From assembly GCF_050262165.1 (NCBI RefSeq), contig NZ_CP189844.1: 64,000 nt of DNA; one strand, written 5' to 3'. The stretch is from Parvimonas sp015257355 (GTDB lineage Bacteria > Bacillota > Clostridia > Tissierellales > Peptoniphilaceae). Each line of letters opens with the position of its first letter. The first letter of the stretch is position 1. The notes under the pieces were generated by a model. That model was not told the DNA's origin. It made no database searches and saw only the letters and a list, made by a program, of their open reading frames with translations. Shown here in pieces: positions 27,854 to 36,606 of this stretch. Made by a program: the position numbers and the translations under genes.

Positions 27854-28537
27854 TTAGTATTCTTTAGGTTCATAAATTTTATAATATGTTCCTTTGTATT
27901 TTATTATATTTTCTGATTTTTCAAACTCATTTGTTTCAATATTTTTAACTTCTGCTTCATACAATTCTGATTCAATCAGTAACTTTCCTTTTTGGTCATA
28001 AAACTCTATTTTATTATCTTCTATTTTAGATATATTCTTTATATTTTCGTTAGGTATTTTCTCTAGATACGAATTTTCTGGAAGTTCTTTAAAATCACTT
28101 AACCCATTTTCGTATACAATTATATACGAAACATTATAAAGATCTCTTGCTGGTTCTCCATTTAAAGTTAATTTAAAATAACTAATTTGAATAACTATTA
28201 TAAAAATAATGCTTATTATATATTTGAATTTTTCTTGTTTTTTAGATATTATTAATAAAAATAAATTATCTAAAATCATTAATCCAAAAGGTAATAGTAA
28301 AACTAATTCTACATTCTTTATAAAAAAGAAAATCAAGCTAAAAACAGCAATTATAATGTGAACTAATCCATAAATTTTTAAAATTTTTTCTGGATTTTTT
28401 ATCTTAGAATTGTTCAACAAAATATCATAAACATTAGAAACGTAATCTTTATTTTTTAATCTATAAAATATTACGCCATAATATATGTTTACTGCTGTTA
28501 AAAAAGCAATCATTCCATAATAATATATATCTTTCAT
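27854..28537 (-). CDS. membrane protein of unknown function, 227 aa
   Basis: I do not recognise it. The N-terminal half has about four hydrophobic segments (near residues 5-25, 48-70, 72-92 and 103-122). The C-terminal half (130-227) is hydrophilic and probably outside the cell, rich in Glu, Lys and Asn, with a KYKGTYYKIYEPKEY end. It stands alone between the phosphatase and the transketolase terminator. An AGGAGG-like site supports the start. Confidence 0.65.
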   Translation of the reverse strand: MKDIYYYGMIAFLTAVNIYYGVIFYRLKNKDYVSNVYDILLNNSKIKNPEKILKIYGLVHIIIAVFSLIFFFIKNVELVLLLPFGLMILDNLFLLIISKKQEKFKYIISIIFIIVIQISYFKLTLNGEPARDLYNVSYIIVYENGLSDFKELPENSYLEKIPNENIKNISKIEDNKIEFYDQKGKLLIESELYEAEVKNIETNEFEKSENIIKYKGTYYKIYEPKEY

Positions 28538-28634
28538 AATAACCTCCTATTAAATATCTTAATAATTTACAACTTAAGATGATTATAACAAATTAAAGTA
28601 ATATATTCAACAATTTAATGAAAATATTTTCATA

Positions 28635-28667
28635 AAAAAATAGCGAAGTTTTCTTCGCTATTTTTTA
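28635..28667 (-). terminator. intrinsic terminator after transketolase
   Basis: AATAGCGAAG / CTTCGCTATT with a four-base loop and a T run, 15 bases beyond the transketolase stop. Confidence 0.88.
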
Positions 28668-28681
28668 TAATTATTTATTAA

Positions 28682-30655
28682 TTAGAATAATTCTTTTTTT
28701 ATTTTGTCATATACAGCATCAACTGTAAAGCCAAATTTTTCAAATAATAGATTTGCAGGTGCCGATGTCCCAAATGTATCCAGACCTATTGAAATTCCAT
28801 CTAAGCCAACATATTTGCCCCAACCAAATGTTGATAATGCTTCAATGCTAACTCTCTTTCTGATGTTATTAGGTAATACACTTTCTTTATATTCTTTACT
28901 TTGTTTTTCAAATTCTTCCATACATGGCATTGATACAAGTCTTGTTGAAATGTTTTCTTCTAAAAGTTTTTCACAAACTTTGTAAGCCAATCCAACTTCT
29001 GAACCTGATGCCATTATAATTACTTCAAAGTCTTTTCCAAAGTCTTTTAGTACATATCCACCTTTTAGTGCTTCTGATGAAGTTTCTTCTAAATTAGTTA
29101 ATTTTTGTCTTGTAAGCGCTAGACAGCTTGGTGTTTTTCTATTCTTTAACGCAGAAATCCAAGCATAAGCTGTTTCTTTAGCATCACAAGGTCTATACAT
29201 TGAAACATTTGGTATTGATCTAAACATTGCTAAATGTTCAATTGGTTCATGTGTAGGTCCGTCTTCTCCAACTCCAATGCTATCGTGAGTTAAAACATAA
29301 ATAACACCTTGATTCATAAGTGCAGAAAGTCTTACAGCAGGTTTTAAATAGTCACTAAATACAAAGAATGTCGCACAATATGGTAAAAGTCCTCCATGTA
29401 ATGAAATACCATTACAAATAGCAGCCATTGCATGTTCTCTTACTCCGAAATGAATGTTCTTTCCGTTTCTATTTTCTGGTGAATAAAATTCATATTCACT
29501 CATTGTAGATTTGTTTGAAGGTCCTAAATCGGCAGAACCACCAAAAAGATTTGGAAGTAATTTAGAAAATCTGTTAAGAACAATTCCACTTGATTCTCTT
29601 GAAGCCATATCCTTATCAAATTCAATAATTGATGGGTCATTTAAGATTTCTTCATCAATTTCTGCTTTTATAAATTTTCTGAATAAATTATATTTTTCAG
29701 GATATTTAACTTTATATTCTCCAAGTAGTTTTTCCCATTCGTCAACAAAAGTATTCTTTTTTTCAACTACTTCTTTCATATATTTTTTAACTTCTTCAGG
29801 AACGTAAAAACTTTCTTCATATTCCCAACCAATATTTTTCTTAAATGTTGGAATATTGTCTTCTCCTAAAGGTTCTCCATGTGCTGAAGCACTTCCCTCT
29901 TTAGTTGAACCATATCCGATTTTTGTCTTTATTTCAATTAATGAAGGTTTTTCAGTTAACTTTGCCCTTTCTATTGCTTCTTTAATTTCATTGATATTAT
30001 TTCCATCAGCTACAAAATAAGTTTCCCAACCAAGAGCTTCATATCTTGCTCTTACATTTTCGCCAAAAGCAGTTGAAGTATCTCCTTCAATAGTTATATT
30101 ATTGCTATCGTACAAAACTATAAGTTTTCCTAATTTTAATGTACCTGCTAGTGAAGATGCTTCATTGCTGATACCTTCCATTAGACATCCATCACCAACT
30201 ATTGAGTATGTATAATGATCTACAAGCTTACAATCATCAGTATTAAAAATAGAAGCTAAATGACTTTCAGCTAATGCCATACCAACAGCCATAGAAATAC
30301 CTTGTCCAAGTGGACCAGTAGTTGCATCTATCCCTGCAGTATGTCCATATTCAGGATGTCCTGGTGTTAAACTGTCAATTTGTCTAAAATTCTTTATATC
30401 ATTAATACTAACACCGTAGTCAAATAAATGAAGTAATGAATATAAGAGCATAGAACCATGTCCTGCTGATAAAATAAATCTATCTCTGTCAAACCAATTT
30501 GGATTTTTAGGAGAAATCTTCATACAATCATTAAATAAAGTAAATGCCATTGGTGATGCTCCAAGCGGAAGTCCAGGATGTCCTGACTTTGCTTTTTGAA
30601 TAGCATCAGCACTTAATGTTCTCATAGTATTAATACATAAATTCTTAATTTCCAT
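28682..30655 (-). CDS. tkt: transketolase
   Basis: A 657-residue thiamine-diphosphate enzyme of the non-oxidative pentose phosphate pathway that moves two-carbon units between sugar phosphates. The N-terminal domain has the SGHPGLPLGASPMA and GHGSMLLY motifs and the ThDP-binding GDGCLMEG segment. The middle domain has the conserved FGVREHAM glutamate region and THDSIGVGEDGPTHEP. Full length, no domain split. It forms a single-gene unit with its own terminator. Confidence 0.96.
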   Translation of the reverse strand: MEIKNLCINTMRTLSADAIQKAKSGHPGLPLGASPMAFTLFNDCMKISPKNPNWFDRDRFILSAGHGSMLLYSLLHLFDYGVSINDIKNFRQIDSLTPGHPEYGHTAGIDATTGPLGQGISMAVGMALAESHLASIFNTDDCKLVDHYTYSIVGDGCLMEGISNEASSLAGTLKLGKLIVLYDSNNITIEGDTSTAFGENVRARYEALGWETYFVADGNNINEIKEAIERAKLTEKPSLIEIKTKIGYGSTKEGSASAHGEPLGEDNIPTFKKNIGWEYEESFYVPEEVKKYMKEVVEKKNTFVDEWEKLLGEYKVKYPEKYNLFRKFIKAEIDEEILNDPSIIEFDKDMASRESSGIVLNRFSKLLPNLFGGSADLGPSNKSTMSEYEFYSPENRNGKNIHFGVREHAMAAICNGISLHGGLLPYCATFFVFSDYLKPAVRLSALMNQGVIYVLTHDSIGVGEDGPTHEPIEHLAMFRSIPNVSMYRPCDAKETAYAWISALKNRKTPSCLALTRQKLTNLEETSSEALKGGYVLKDFGKDFEVIIMASGSEVGLAYKVCEKLLEENISTRLVSMPCMEEFEKQSKEYKESVLPNNIRKRVSIEALSTFGWGKYVGLDGISIGLDTFGTSAPANLLFEKFGFTVDAVYDKIKKELF

Positions 30656-30742
30656 ATCATTCCCTCACTTAAATATATTAGTTATAAAATAAACTTAACA
30701 AATTTATTATAACAATAATTAGAAATTTTTTCAATTATAATA

Positions 30743-30775
30743 TAAAAAAAGGTAGCAATTTAATTACTACCTTTT
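30743..30775 (-). terminator. intrinsic terminator after dnaK
   Basis: AAAAGGTAG / CTACCTTTT stem with an 11-base loop and a following T run, just past the dnaK stop. It ends the hrcA-grpE-dnaK operon, which therefore lacks dnaJ. Confidence 0.85.
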
Positions 30776-30785
30776 AGAATTTTTT

Positions 30786-32606
30786 CTATTTATTTTCGTC
30801 TTCGTCAACTACTTCATAGTCAGCATCAACTACATCATCTTTCTTTTGTTCTGCCCCTTGTCCTTGTGGGTTAGCATTTTGATATAATTTTTCTGAAAGT
30901 TTATAGAATTCTTGAGTTAAAGCATCATTTTTAGCTTTAATATCTTCTGTATTATCAGTTGTTAAAGCTGTTTTTAATTCTTCTAATTTAGCATTAACTG
31001 CAGATTTTTCATCTTCAGATAATTTACCTTCTAAATCTTTTAAAGTTTTTTCTGTTTGGTAAACTAATGATTCAGCATTATTCTTAATTTCTACAGCTTC
31101 TTTTTTCTTTTTATCTTCTTGAGCAAATTGTTCAGCTTCTCTTACTTTCTTATTAATTTCTTCTTCAGATAATTTTGTTGAAGCAGTAATTGTAATTTTT
31201 TGTTCATTTCCTGATCCTAAATCTTTAGCATGAACATTTACAATTCCGTTAGCATCTATATCAAAAGTAACCTCGATTTGAGGAACTCCTCTTGGAGCAG
31301 CAGGAATACCTGTTAATTGGAATCTTCCTAATGTTGTATTATCGTGAGCAAATTCTCTTTCACCTTGTAAAACATGGATATCTACTGCTGTTTGACCATC
31401 TGCTGCTGTTGAGAAAATTTGGCTCTTCTTAGCAGGAATAGTTGTATTTCTTTCGATTAATCTTGTCATAACTCCACCCATAGTTTCAATACCTAATGAT
31501 AATGGAGTAACGTCTAATAATAATAAATCTTTAACTTCTCCAGTTAAAACACCACCTTGAATTGCAGCTCCGATAGCAACACATTCATCAGGGTTAATAT
31601 CCTTTTGAGGTTCTTTACCGATTAATTTCTTAACTGCTTCTTGTACAGCTGGAATTCTTGTTGAACCACCAACTAAAAGAACTTTATCAATTTCTGATGC
31701 AGTAAGACCAGCATCATTTAAAGCTTCTCTAACTGGAACTAATGTTTTATCAATTAAGTCTGAAGCTAATTCTTCAAATTTTGCTCTCTTAATATCCATA
31801 TTTAAGTGAACTGGTGCTCCATCAACTGCAGTGATAAATGGTAAGTTTACATTTGTAGTCATTGTAGTTGAAAGTTCTTTCTTAGCTTTTTCAGCAGCAT
31901 CTTTCAATCTTTGCATTGCTGTTACGTCTTTGCTTAAATCAATTCCATTTTCTTTCTTAAATTCAGAAATCATGTAATTCATTAAAACTTCGTCGAAATC
32001 ATCTCCACCAAGTCTATTATTTCCTCTTGTAGATAATACTTCGAAAACTCCATCTCCAATTTCCAAAATAGAAACGTCAAATGTACCACCACCAAGGTCG
32101 AATACCATTATTTTATGTTGTTCAGTGTCTTTGTCCATTCCATAAGCAAGAGCTGCTGCAGTTGGTTCGTTAATAATTCTCTTAACATCTAAACCAGCAA
32201 TCTTACCAGCATCTTTAGTTGCTTGTCTTTGGCTATCTGTAAAGTATGCAGGAACTGTTATAACAGCTTCTGAAACTGTTTCTCCTAAATAACTTTCAAC
32301 ATCTGATTTAATTTTTTGTAAAATCATTGCAGAAATTTCTTCTGGGCTATACTCTTTATCATCAATTTTTACTTTGTAATCTGTTCCCATTTCTCTTTTA
32401 ATTGATGTTATTGTTCTTGCTGCATTTGTTATTGCTTGTCTTTTAGCAGTTTCTCCAACCAATCTTTCTCCATTTTTTGTAAAAGCAACTACTGAAGGAG
32501 TTGTTCTATTTCCTTCTACGTTTGCTATAATTGTTGGTTCTCCACCTTCCATAACAGCTACTGCTGAGTTTGTTGTACCTAAATCAATACCTATAATTTT
32601 TGACAT
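30786..32606 (-). CDS. dnaK: chaperone DnaK (Hsp70)
   Basis: A 606-residue Hsp70 with the N-terminal ATPase motif GIDLGTTNSAVAV, the FDLGGGTFDVS phosphate loop and the VGGSTRIPAV motif. The substrate-binding domain and helical lid follow, ending in an acidic DADYEVVDEDENK tail. The short ATPase-domain form typical of Gram-positive DnaK is seen. Third gene of hrcA-grpE-dnaK, 16 bases after grpE. Its partner dnaJ is about 29 kb away in a different operon. Confidence 0.98.
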   Translation of the reverse strand: MSKIIGIDLGTTNSAVAVMEGGEPTIIANVEGNRTTPSVVAFTKNGERLVGETAKRQAITNAARTITSIKREMGTDYKVKIDDKEYSPEEISAMILQKIKSDVESYLGETVSEAVITVPAYFTDSQRQATKDAGKIAGLDVKRIINEPTAAALAYGMDKDTEQHKIMVFDLGGGTFDVSILEIGDGVFEVLSTRGNNRLGGDDFDEVLMNYMISEFKKENGIDLSKDVTAMQRLKDAAEKAKKELSTTMTTNVNLPFITAVDGAPVHLNMDIKRAKFEELASDLIDKTLVPVREALNDAGLTASEIDKVLLVGGSTRIPAVQEAVKKLIGKEPQKDINPDECVAIGAAIQGGVLTGEVKDLLLLDVTPLSLGIETMGGVMTRLIERNTTIPAKKSQIFSTAADGQTAVDIHVLQGEREFAHDNTTLGRFQLTGIPAAPRGVPQIEVTFDIDANGIVNVHAKDLGSGNEQKITITASTKLSEEEINKKVREAEQFAQEDKKKKEAVEIKNNAESLVYQTEKTLKDLEGKLSEDEKSAVNAKLEELKTALTTDNTEDIKAKNDALTQEFYKLSEKLYQNANPQGQGAEQKKDDVVDADYEVVDEDENK

Positions 32607-32622
32607 AATTTTTCCCTCCTAA

Positions 32623-33153
32623 TTATTCACTAACTTTAACCATACTTGGTCTAATTACTTTATCTTTAATTTTATATCCTTTTTCAAAAGTTTCTAATAC
32701 TATACCACTTTCTACTCCTTCTTTACTTTCAGTCATAACTGCATTATGTAAATTCGGATCAAAAGTAACTCCATCACTTTCAATTTCCTCAACCATCTCG
32801 GATTTTAAAATTGATTCAAATTGATCTTTAATCATTACAAAGCCTTTAACAGCATCATCTTCTAAATTCACATGAGCAAAAGCTCTATTAAAATTATCTA
32901 ATACTGGTAACAGCTTTAAAATCAATCCTTCATTTGCAAGTATAATAGAATTTGATTTTTCTCTTTCTGTTCTGTTTTTATAATTTACAAAATCAGCTTG
33001 AAGTCTTAAAAGTTGATTTTTTAATTCTTCAATTTCAGAATTAACTTTATTTTCAACTTCTTCAGAAGAGTTTTGATCGGATTCTTTATTTTCTACTTCT
33101 TCAGTAGTCTCTTCTTTAATTTCTTTTTCTAATTCTTTATTTTCTTCTTTCAA
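32623..33153 (-). CDS. grpE: nucleotide exchange factor GrpE
   Basis: A 176-residue DnaK cofactor that promotes ADP release. A Glu/Lys-rich N-terminal tail and long coiled coil (about residues 1-75) precede the dimerisation helices and the C-terminal beta domain, with LPVLDNFNRAF and VTFDPNLHNAVM as family signatures. It lies between hrcA (15 bases) and dnaK (16 bases) in the heat-shock operon. Confidence 0.97.
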   Translation of the reverse strand: MKEENKELEKEIKEETTEEVENKESDQNSSEEVENKVNSEIEELKNQLLRLQADFVNYKNRTEREKSNSIILANEGLILKLLPVLDNFNRAFAHVNLEDDAVKGFVMIKDQFESILKSEMVEEIESDGVTFDPNLHNAVMTESKEGVESGIVLETFEKGYKIKDKVIRPSMVKVSE

Positions 33154-33168
33154 CTATTTTGCCTCCCG

Positions 33169-34182
33169 TCATTTTAAAATATCTCTAAATCTATCATTTA
33201 AACTTATTAAAGTAGATATTATCTTTTCATAATCCATTCTAGTAGGACCTATTACCGCAATCTTACCTTTGCTACCATCTCCAAGATCATATGACGTTGC
33301 AACAATTGTATTTTCATTTAAAAAGTCTTTATTATTTTCACGTCCTATACTTACATATATTTCATCTCCATTATAACTTAAAAACAAATCTTCTAACTCA
33401 TTTTTATTCTCTAAGAAATGAATTAATTCCTTAGCCTTATTTAAGTCTCTATATTCTGGAAAATTAAATATATTTGAAATACCTTCAAGTTCTATGTTAG
33501 ATTTTTCAGTTTTTGAAATTTCATTTCCTATCAAATTCGTAATATCTGTTATAAATGGAATCTTTGATACAAAAGTTAATTTCAAATACTCTAATCTATC
33601 ATTTAAATCAGTTACTTTTACATTAATTAAATATTTTTTTAAGTAAAATATCAAATCTTGTAAAAGTTCATCGCTAAGTTCAGTTTTTGAATCAAATACT
33701 GTATTAATTACCTTACCATTATCAAAAACAAAAACTAGTACATAAGAATTTCCGCTTATTTTTATAACATCAATACTCTTAACAGAACAATCCATATAAT
33801 CTGTAATCATTGTAGCAGTAATACATTCTGTTACTTCAGAAATTATCTTTGCAGACTCTTTGAAAATTTTACTTTTCTCTTTAATATGTCTTGATAAAAT
33901 GTCAACTCCATAAGTGTTTTTAGAAATCTCATCAAAATGAGAGGACAATAGATAATTAACATAATGTCTATATGCCTTGTCTGATGGAATTCTCCCAGAA
34001 GATGAATAAGCTTTATTTAGAAAACCTAATTCTTCTAAATCACTCATCTCATTTCTAACCGTTGCTGAACTAACTCCCATATCATATTGTTTTGAGATTG
34101 TTCTAGAGCCAATCGGTTCAGATGTGCTAATATAACTATCTATTATGGCATATAAAATTTTCAATTTTCTATCATCAAGCAT
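33169..34182 (-). CDS. hrcA: heat-inducible transcription repressor HrcA
   Basis: A 337-residue repressor of CIRCE-controlled operons. The N-terminal winged helix includes GVSSATVRNEMSDLEELGFL (about residues 37-56) and the SGRIPSDKAYRHYV segment. A GAF-like middle domain and a C-terminal GSKGKIAVIGPTRMDYEK signature follow. It heads the hrcA-grpE-dnaK operon under its own operator, so it is autoregulated. Its DNA contact residues may have co-varied with the altered operator seen here. Confidence 0.97.
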   Translation of the reverse strand: MLDDRKLKILYAIIDSYISTSEPIGSRTISKQYDMGVSSATVRNEMSDLEELGFLNKAYSSSGRIPSDKAYRHYVNYLLSSHFDEISKNTYGVDILSRHIKEKSKIFKESAKIISEVTECITATMITDYMDCSVKSIDVIKISGNSYVLVFVFDNGKVINTVFDSKTELSDELLQDLIFYLKKYLINVKVTDLNDRLEYLKLTFVSKIPFITDITNLIGNEISKTEKSNIELEGISNIFNFPEYRDLNKAKELIHFLENKNELEDLFLSYNGDEIYVSIGRENNKDFLNENTIVATSYDLGDGSKGKIAVIGPTRMDYEKIISTLISLNDRFRDILK

Positions 34183-34197
34183 TTTATCACCTCTTTT

Positions 34198-34257
34198 TTA
34201 GCACTCAATCTATTAGACTGCTAACAATATTATATTATTATTATTCCCCTATGTCAA
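34198..34257 (-). promoter_or_regulatory. hrcA operon promoter with CIRCE operator
   Basis: On the minus strand, TTGACA (34252-34257), a 17-bp spacer and TATAAT (34229-34234), followed at once by the operator TTAGCAGTC-N9-GAGTGCTAA (34198-34224). One arm is canonical CIRCE and the other carries the same C-to-G change found in both arms at groES. The arrangement places the operator over the first transcribed bases. Confidence 0.9.
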
Positions 34258-34541
34258 GTTTTAAAACATTTTTTTTAAAAAATTTTTAAAATTAAGTAAT
34301 TATCACTAGTTTTTAACAGTAATAAATATATCTTAATTAGTAATAATATATTTTTATATATTTTTTTTTTTAAATAAATTTTAAATAGTTGACAAATTTT
34401 TATAATATTGTTATTATTATCTTGTAAAAATTATAACTTAAACTTATTTAGTTTTTAGGTTTAATTATAATTTAATATTGTATTACATATTAATACAATA
34501 AATTTTTACTTTGTTAGTTAAAATTTAAGGAGGACTTTTAA
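34258..34541 (+). promoter_or_regulatory. divergent upstream region and promoter of flavodoxin with a 23-bp palindrome
   Basis: This AT-rich gap of about 280 bases contains a plus-strand promoter: TTGACA (34389-34394), 17-bp spacer, TATTAT (34412-34417). The leader is about 115 nt. Within it is a perfect 9-bp inverted repeat, ATTGTATTA-N5-TAATACAAT (34477-34499), which could be an operator or mRNA hairpin. AAGGAGG precedes the flavodoxin ATG. Nothing else is recognisable. Confidence 0.6.
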
Positions 34542-34967
34542 ATGAAAGTAGCAGTTGTATATTGGTCAGGTACAGGAAATACAGAAAAAATGGCTGATTG
34601 TATCGCAGAAGGTATTGAAAATGTAGGTTCTGAAGTAGAAGTAATCTTCTCTGATGATTTTGGCGCTGATATGTTAAACGATTATGATTTAATCGCTTTT
34701 GGTTGTCCAGCAATGGGAGATGAAGTTCTTGAAGAAACAAGCTTTGAACCAATGTTTGAAGAAGTTGAAGAAGAACTTAATGGTAGAAAAATTGCTTTAT
34801 TCGGTTCATATGAATGGAATGAAGGACAAAAATGGATGAAAGACTGGAAAGTTAGATGTGAAGGAGTTGGAGCTGTATTAGTAGCTGAACCACTTTGCGT
34901 ATATGATTGTCCAACACCAGAAGATGAAGATGAATGTGTAGCATTCGGAGAAAAAATTGGTAAATAA
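34542..34967 (+). CDS. flavodoxin
   Basis: A 141-residue short-chain flavodoxin, an FMN electron carrier that can replace ferredoxin when iron is scarce. The phosphate-binding loop WSGTGNTEKM (residues 8-17) is clear. The region around FGCPAMGDE and the loop FGSYEWNEGQ supply the aromatic and acidic residues that cradle the flavin. The protein is strongly acidic, as usual. It is monocistronic with its own promoter and terminator, and its codons look highly expressed. Partner reductases are not in the neighbourhood. Confidence 0.96.
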   Translation: MKVAVVYWSGTGNTEKMADCIAEGIENVGSEVEVIFSDDFGADMLNDYDLIAFGCPAMGDEVLEETSFEPMFEEVEEELNGRKIALFGSYEWNEGQKWMKDWKVRCEGVGAVLVAEPLCVYDCPTPEDEDECVAFGEKIGK

Positions 34968-34979
34968 TTAATAGTAAAA

Positions 34980-35011
34980 TAAAAAGTAGCTAATTTATTA
35001 GCTACTTTTTT
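34980..35011 (+). terminator. intrinsic terminator after flavodoxin
   Basis: AAAAAGTAGCTAA / TTAGCTACTTTTT hairpin with a four-base loop and T run, 12 bases past the flavodoxin stop. It can also serve the converging HAD gene. Confidence 0.88.
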
Positions 35012-35027
35012 TAAAATATTCATAAAA

Positions 35028-35753
35028 TTACAGAGTAATTACATCTGCTTTTAATTTATATATTACATCTTTTCTTTCTACTATTATATTAACTTTTTTT
35101 GAAAGTTCTTCATCGCATCTTATTTTTTCTAATAGTCTTTTTGATGGATTAATAGTATATGCATTACCAAATCTTCTAAGCATTGATAAATCTCCGGTAG
35201 TATCCCCATATGCATATGATTTTTCAGTATCTATATTATATTTTTCAATTAACTCATTACATACTTTATCTTTTCCTTCACTATGCCACATAGGATCTAT
35301 TTCACCAGTAAATTTTCCATTTTCATCATATAAATATTTTGTCGCTCTAAATTCTGTGACGTCATATTTACTTGCCATCTCTTCAACTAAAAAGTCCGGA
35401 CTTCCTGAAACAAAAAAAATTAAATGGCCATTAGTTTTATGAAATTCTAACTCATTTCTAGAAAAAACATATACTCTTTCAAAAACTTTTTTTATTGATT
35501 GTTCTGCTATAAACTTATTGTAGTTTATATCAAAGCCTTTTAAATCACTTCTATATTTTTCAGAAAGAGCTTCAATATATGCATCATATGCTCCATATCT
35601 GTTAACATATTCCATATATAGTTGTTTTACGTCATTTACCCAAACACTCTCATCCAATATTTCATATTTAATAAGTCTTTTAAAATGTTCAATCATTAGT
35701 GATTCTCTCGCTATAGTCCCATCTATATCAAAAAAAGCAGCAATATTTCCCAT
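35028..35753 (-). CDS. HAD-IB family phosphatase (phosphoserine-phosphatase-like)
   Basis: A 241-residue HAD protein of the IB subclass. Motif I is FFDIDGTIA (residues 7-15), motif II is the serine of FVSGSP, and motif IV is in YGDTTGDLSML. The length and the IEHFKRLIKYE helix after motif I resemble the HAD-IB proteins related to SerB and to a lysophospholipid phosphatase group. Substrate unknown. It is the last gene of a run with a 98-residue membrane protein, CYTH, phosphoesterase and patatin genes. Confidence 0.85.
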   Translation of the reverse strand: MGNIAAFFDIDGTIARESLMIEHFKRLIKYEILDESVWVNDVKQLYMEYVNRYGAYDAYIEALSEKYRSDLKGFDINYNKFIAEQSIKKVFERVYVFSRNELEFHKTNGHLIFFVSGSPDFLVEEMASKYDVTEFRATKYLYDENGKFTGEIDPMWHSEGKDKVCNELIEKYNIDTEKSYAYGDTTGDLSMLRRFGNAYTINPSKRLLEKIRCDEELSKKVNIIVERKDVIYKLKADVITL

Positions 35754-35761
35754 ATGAACAC

Positions 35762-36058
35762 CTACTTTCTTTTAAAATTCATAAGTAATAAGGCATAAAA
35801 TAGTGAAACAACTCCACTTGTTCCAATAATCATTGCATAGTATAACGAATTGATACCTCTAGATGTTAAAATATTTGTCCATCCATCTGCTAAAAAAACA
35901 GTACCAACTATAATTAAAACGAATGCTGGAATAAATTTTATAAATCTATTTTTTAATCTACCTAGTAAATATGTTACAAGCATTCCAACGAATATTGCAA
36001 GTAATACTGCAATAACTGACAATCTTTTTGCAACTAAAATTCCTAATAACTCTTTCAT
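35762..36058 (-). CDS. small integral membrane protein, 98 aa, unknown function
   Basis: Three hydrophobic helices (about residues 15-33, 42-58 and 72-92) with short basic loops; no recognised motif. It starts one base after the CYTH gene stop and ends 8 bases before the HAD gene, so it is part of one transcript and probably translationally coupled. I cannot assign a function. Confidence 0.65.
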   Translation of the reverse strand: MKELLGILVAKRLSVIAVLLAIFVGMLVTYLLGRLKNRFIKFIPAFVLIIVGTVFLADGWTNILTSRGINSLYYAMIIGTSGVVSLFYALLLMNFKRK

Positions 36059-36059
36059 A

Positions 36060-36605
36060 CTAACCCCTACTCTCTAATTCTTCTTTAAGCTCAGGTAATG
36101 ATTTCAAACAAATCTTGTCTTCGCTTATATTCAGTAATTTTAAAACTTCACACAAATCTTCGTAATTCGATACCTCAATTTCTATATATGGATAAGGATA
36201 TACTTCTTTATCCCAAATATCAATATCTATATGAGCATTTTTTAATTTATATGATGTCCTAAATTTTTTCTCTATATCAAGTTTATCATATCCTATAAGA
36301 GACATTATTTTTAACATTTCTCCACTATTTTCTAATGAAACATTATATTCATTAAACTCTTTCAAAAATTCATTTTTCTTATGTTCCTTATAAGTTAATT
36401 CTGAGTTAATTTCTTTTCCATTATCATCTAAAAATTTTCTAATTCTTAAAAAACTTCCCTTTGGAATGTATTCAAATTTTGAAGAAGATAATCTAATATT
36501 TTCTTGATTTTCACATCCAATAAATTCTGCTCCCAAATCTTTCAATTTATTTTTTATATCTTCAACATCTATATTTAAAATTTTTACTTCTAATTCTTTT
36601 TCCAT
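36060..36605 (-). CDS. CYTH-domain protein (adenylate cyclase / triphosphatase family)
   Basis: A 181-residue CYTH protein. The diagnostic EKELEVKI (ExExK) motif is at residues 2-9, with LRIRKF, TYKEH and the C-terminal DIDIWDKEVYPYPYIEIEV strand lining the triphosphate tunnel. Members hydrolyse inorganic triphosphate or thiamine triphosphate, or cyclise ATP (class IV); triphosphatase is the more common role. The start is put at 36605 because AGGAGAT lies just before it, inside an in-frame extension to 36689. It follows the phosphoesterase stop by one base. Confidence 0.85.
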   Translation of the reverse strand: MEKELEVKILNIDVEDIKNKLKDLGAEFIGCENQENIRLSSSKFEYIPKGSFLRIRKFLDDNGKEINSELTYKEHKKNEFLKEFNEYNVSLENSGEMLKIMSLIGYDKLDIEKKFRTSYKLKNAHIDIDIWDKEVYPYPYIEIEVSNYEDLCEVLKLLNISEDKICLKSLPELKEELESRG

Positions 36606-36606
36606 T

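Noticed and set aside
29511..29807. Plus-strand open frames of 60-140 codons opposite leuS, tkt, rlmD, gdhA and others
   Set aside because: They lie antisense to clearly conserved genes, have no ribosome binding sites and low-complexity products (Phe, Ser, Leu rich), as expected for shadows in AT-rich DNA.
34525..35023. Minus-strand frames opposite flavodoxin
   Set aside because: The flavodoxin on the plus strand is unmistakable; the antisense frames are Ser- and Gln/Leu-rich shadows.
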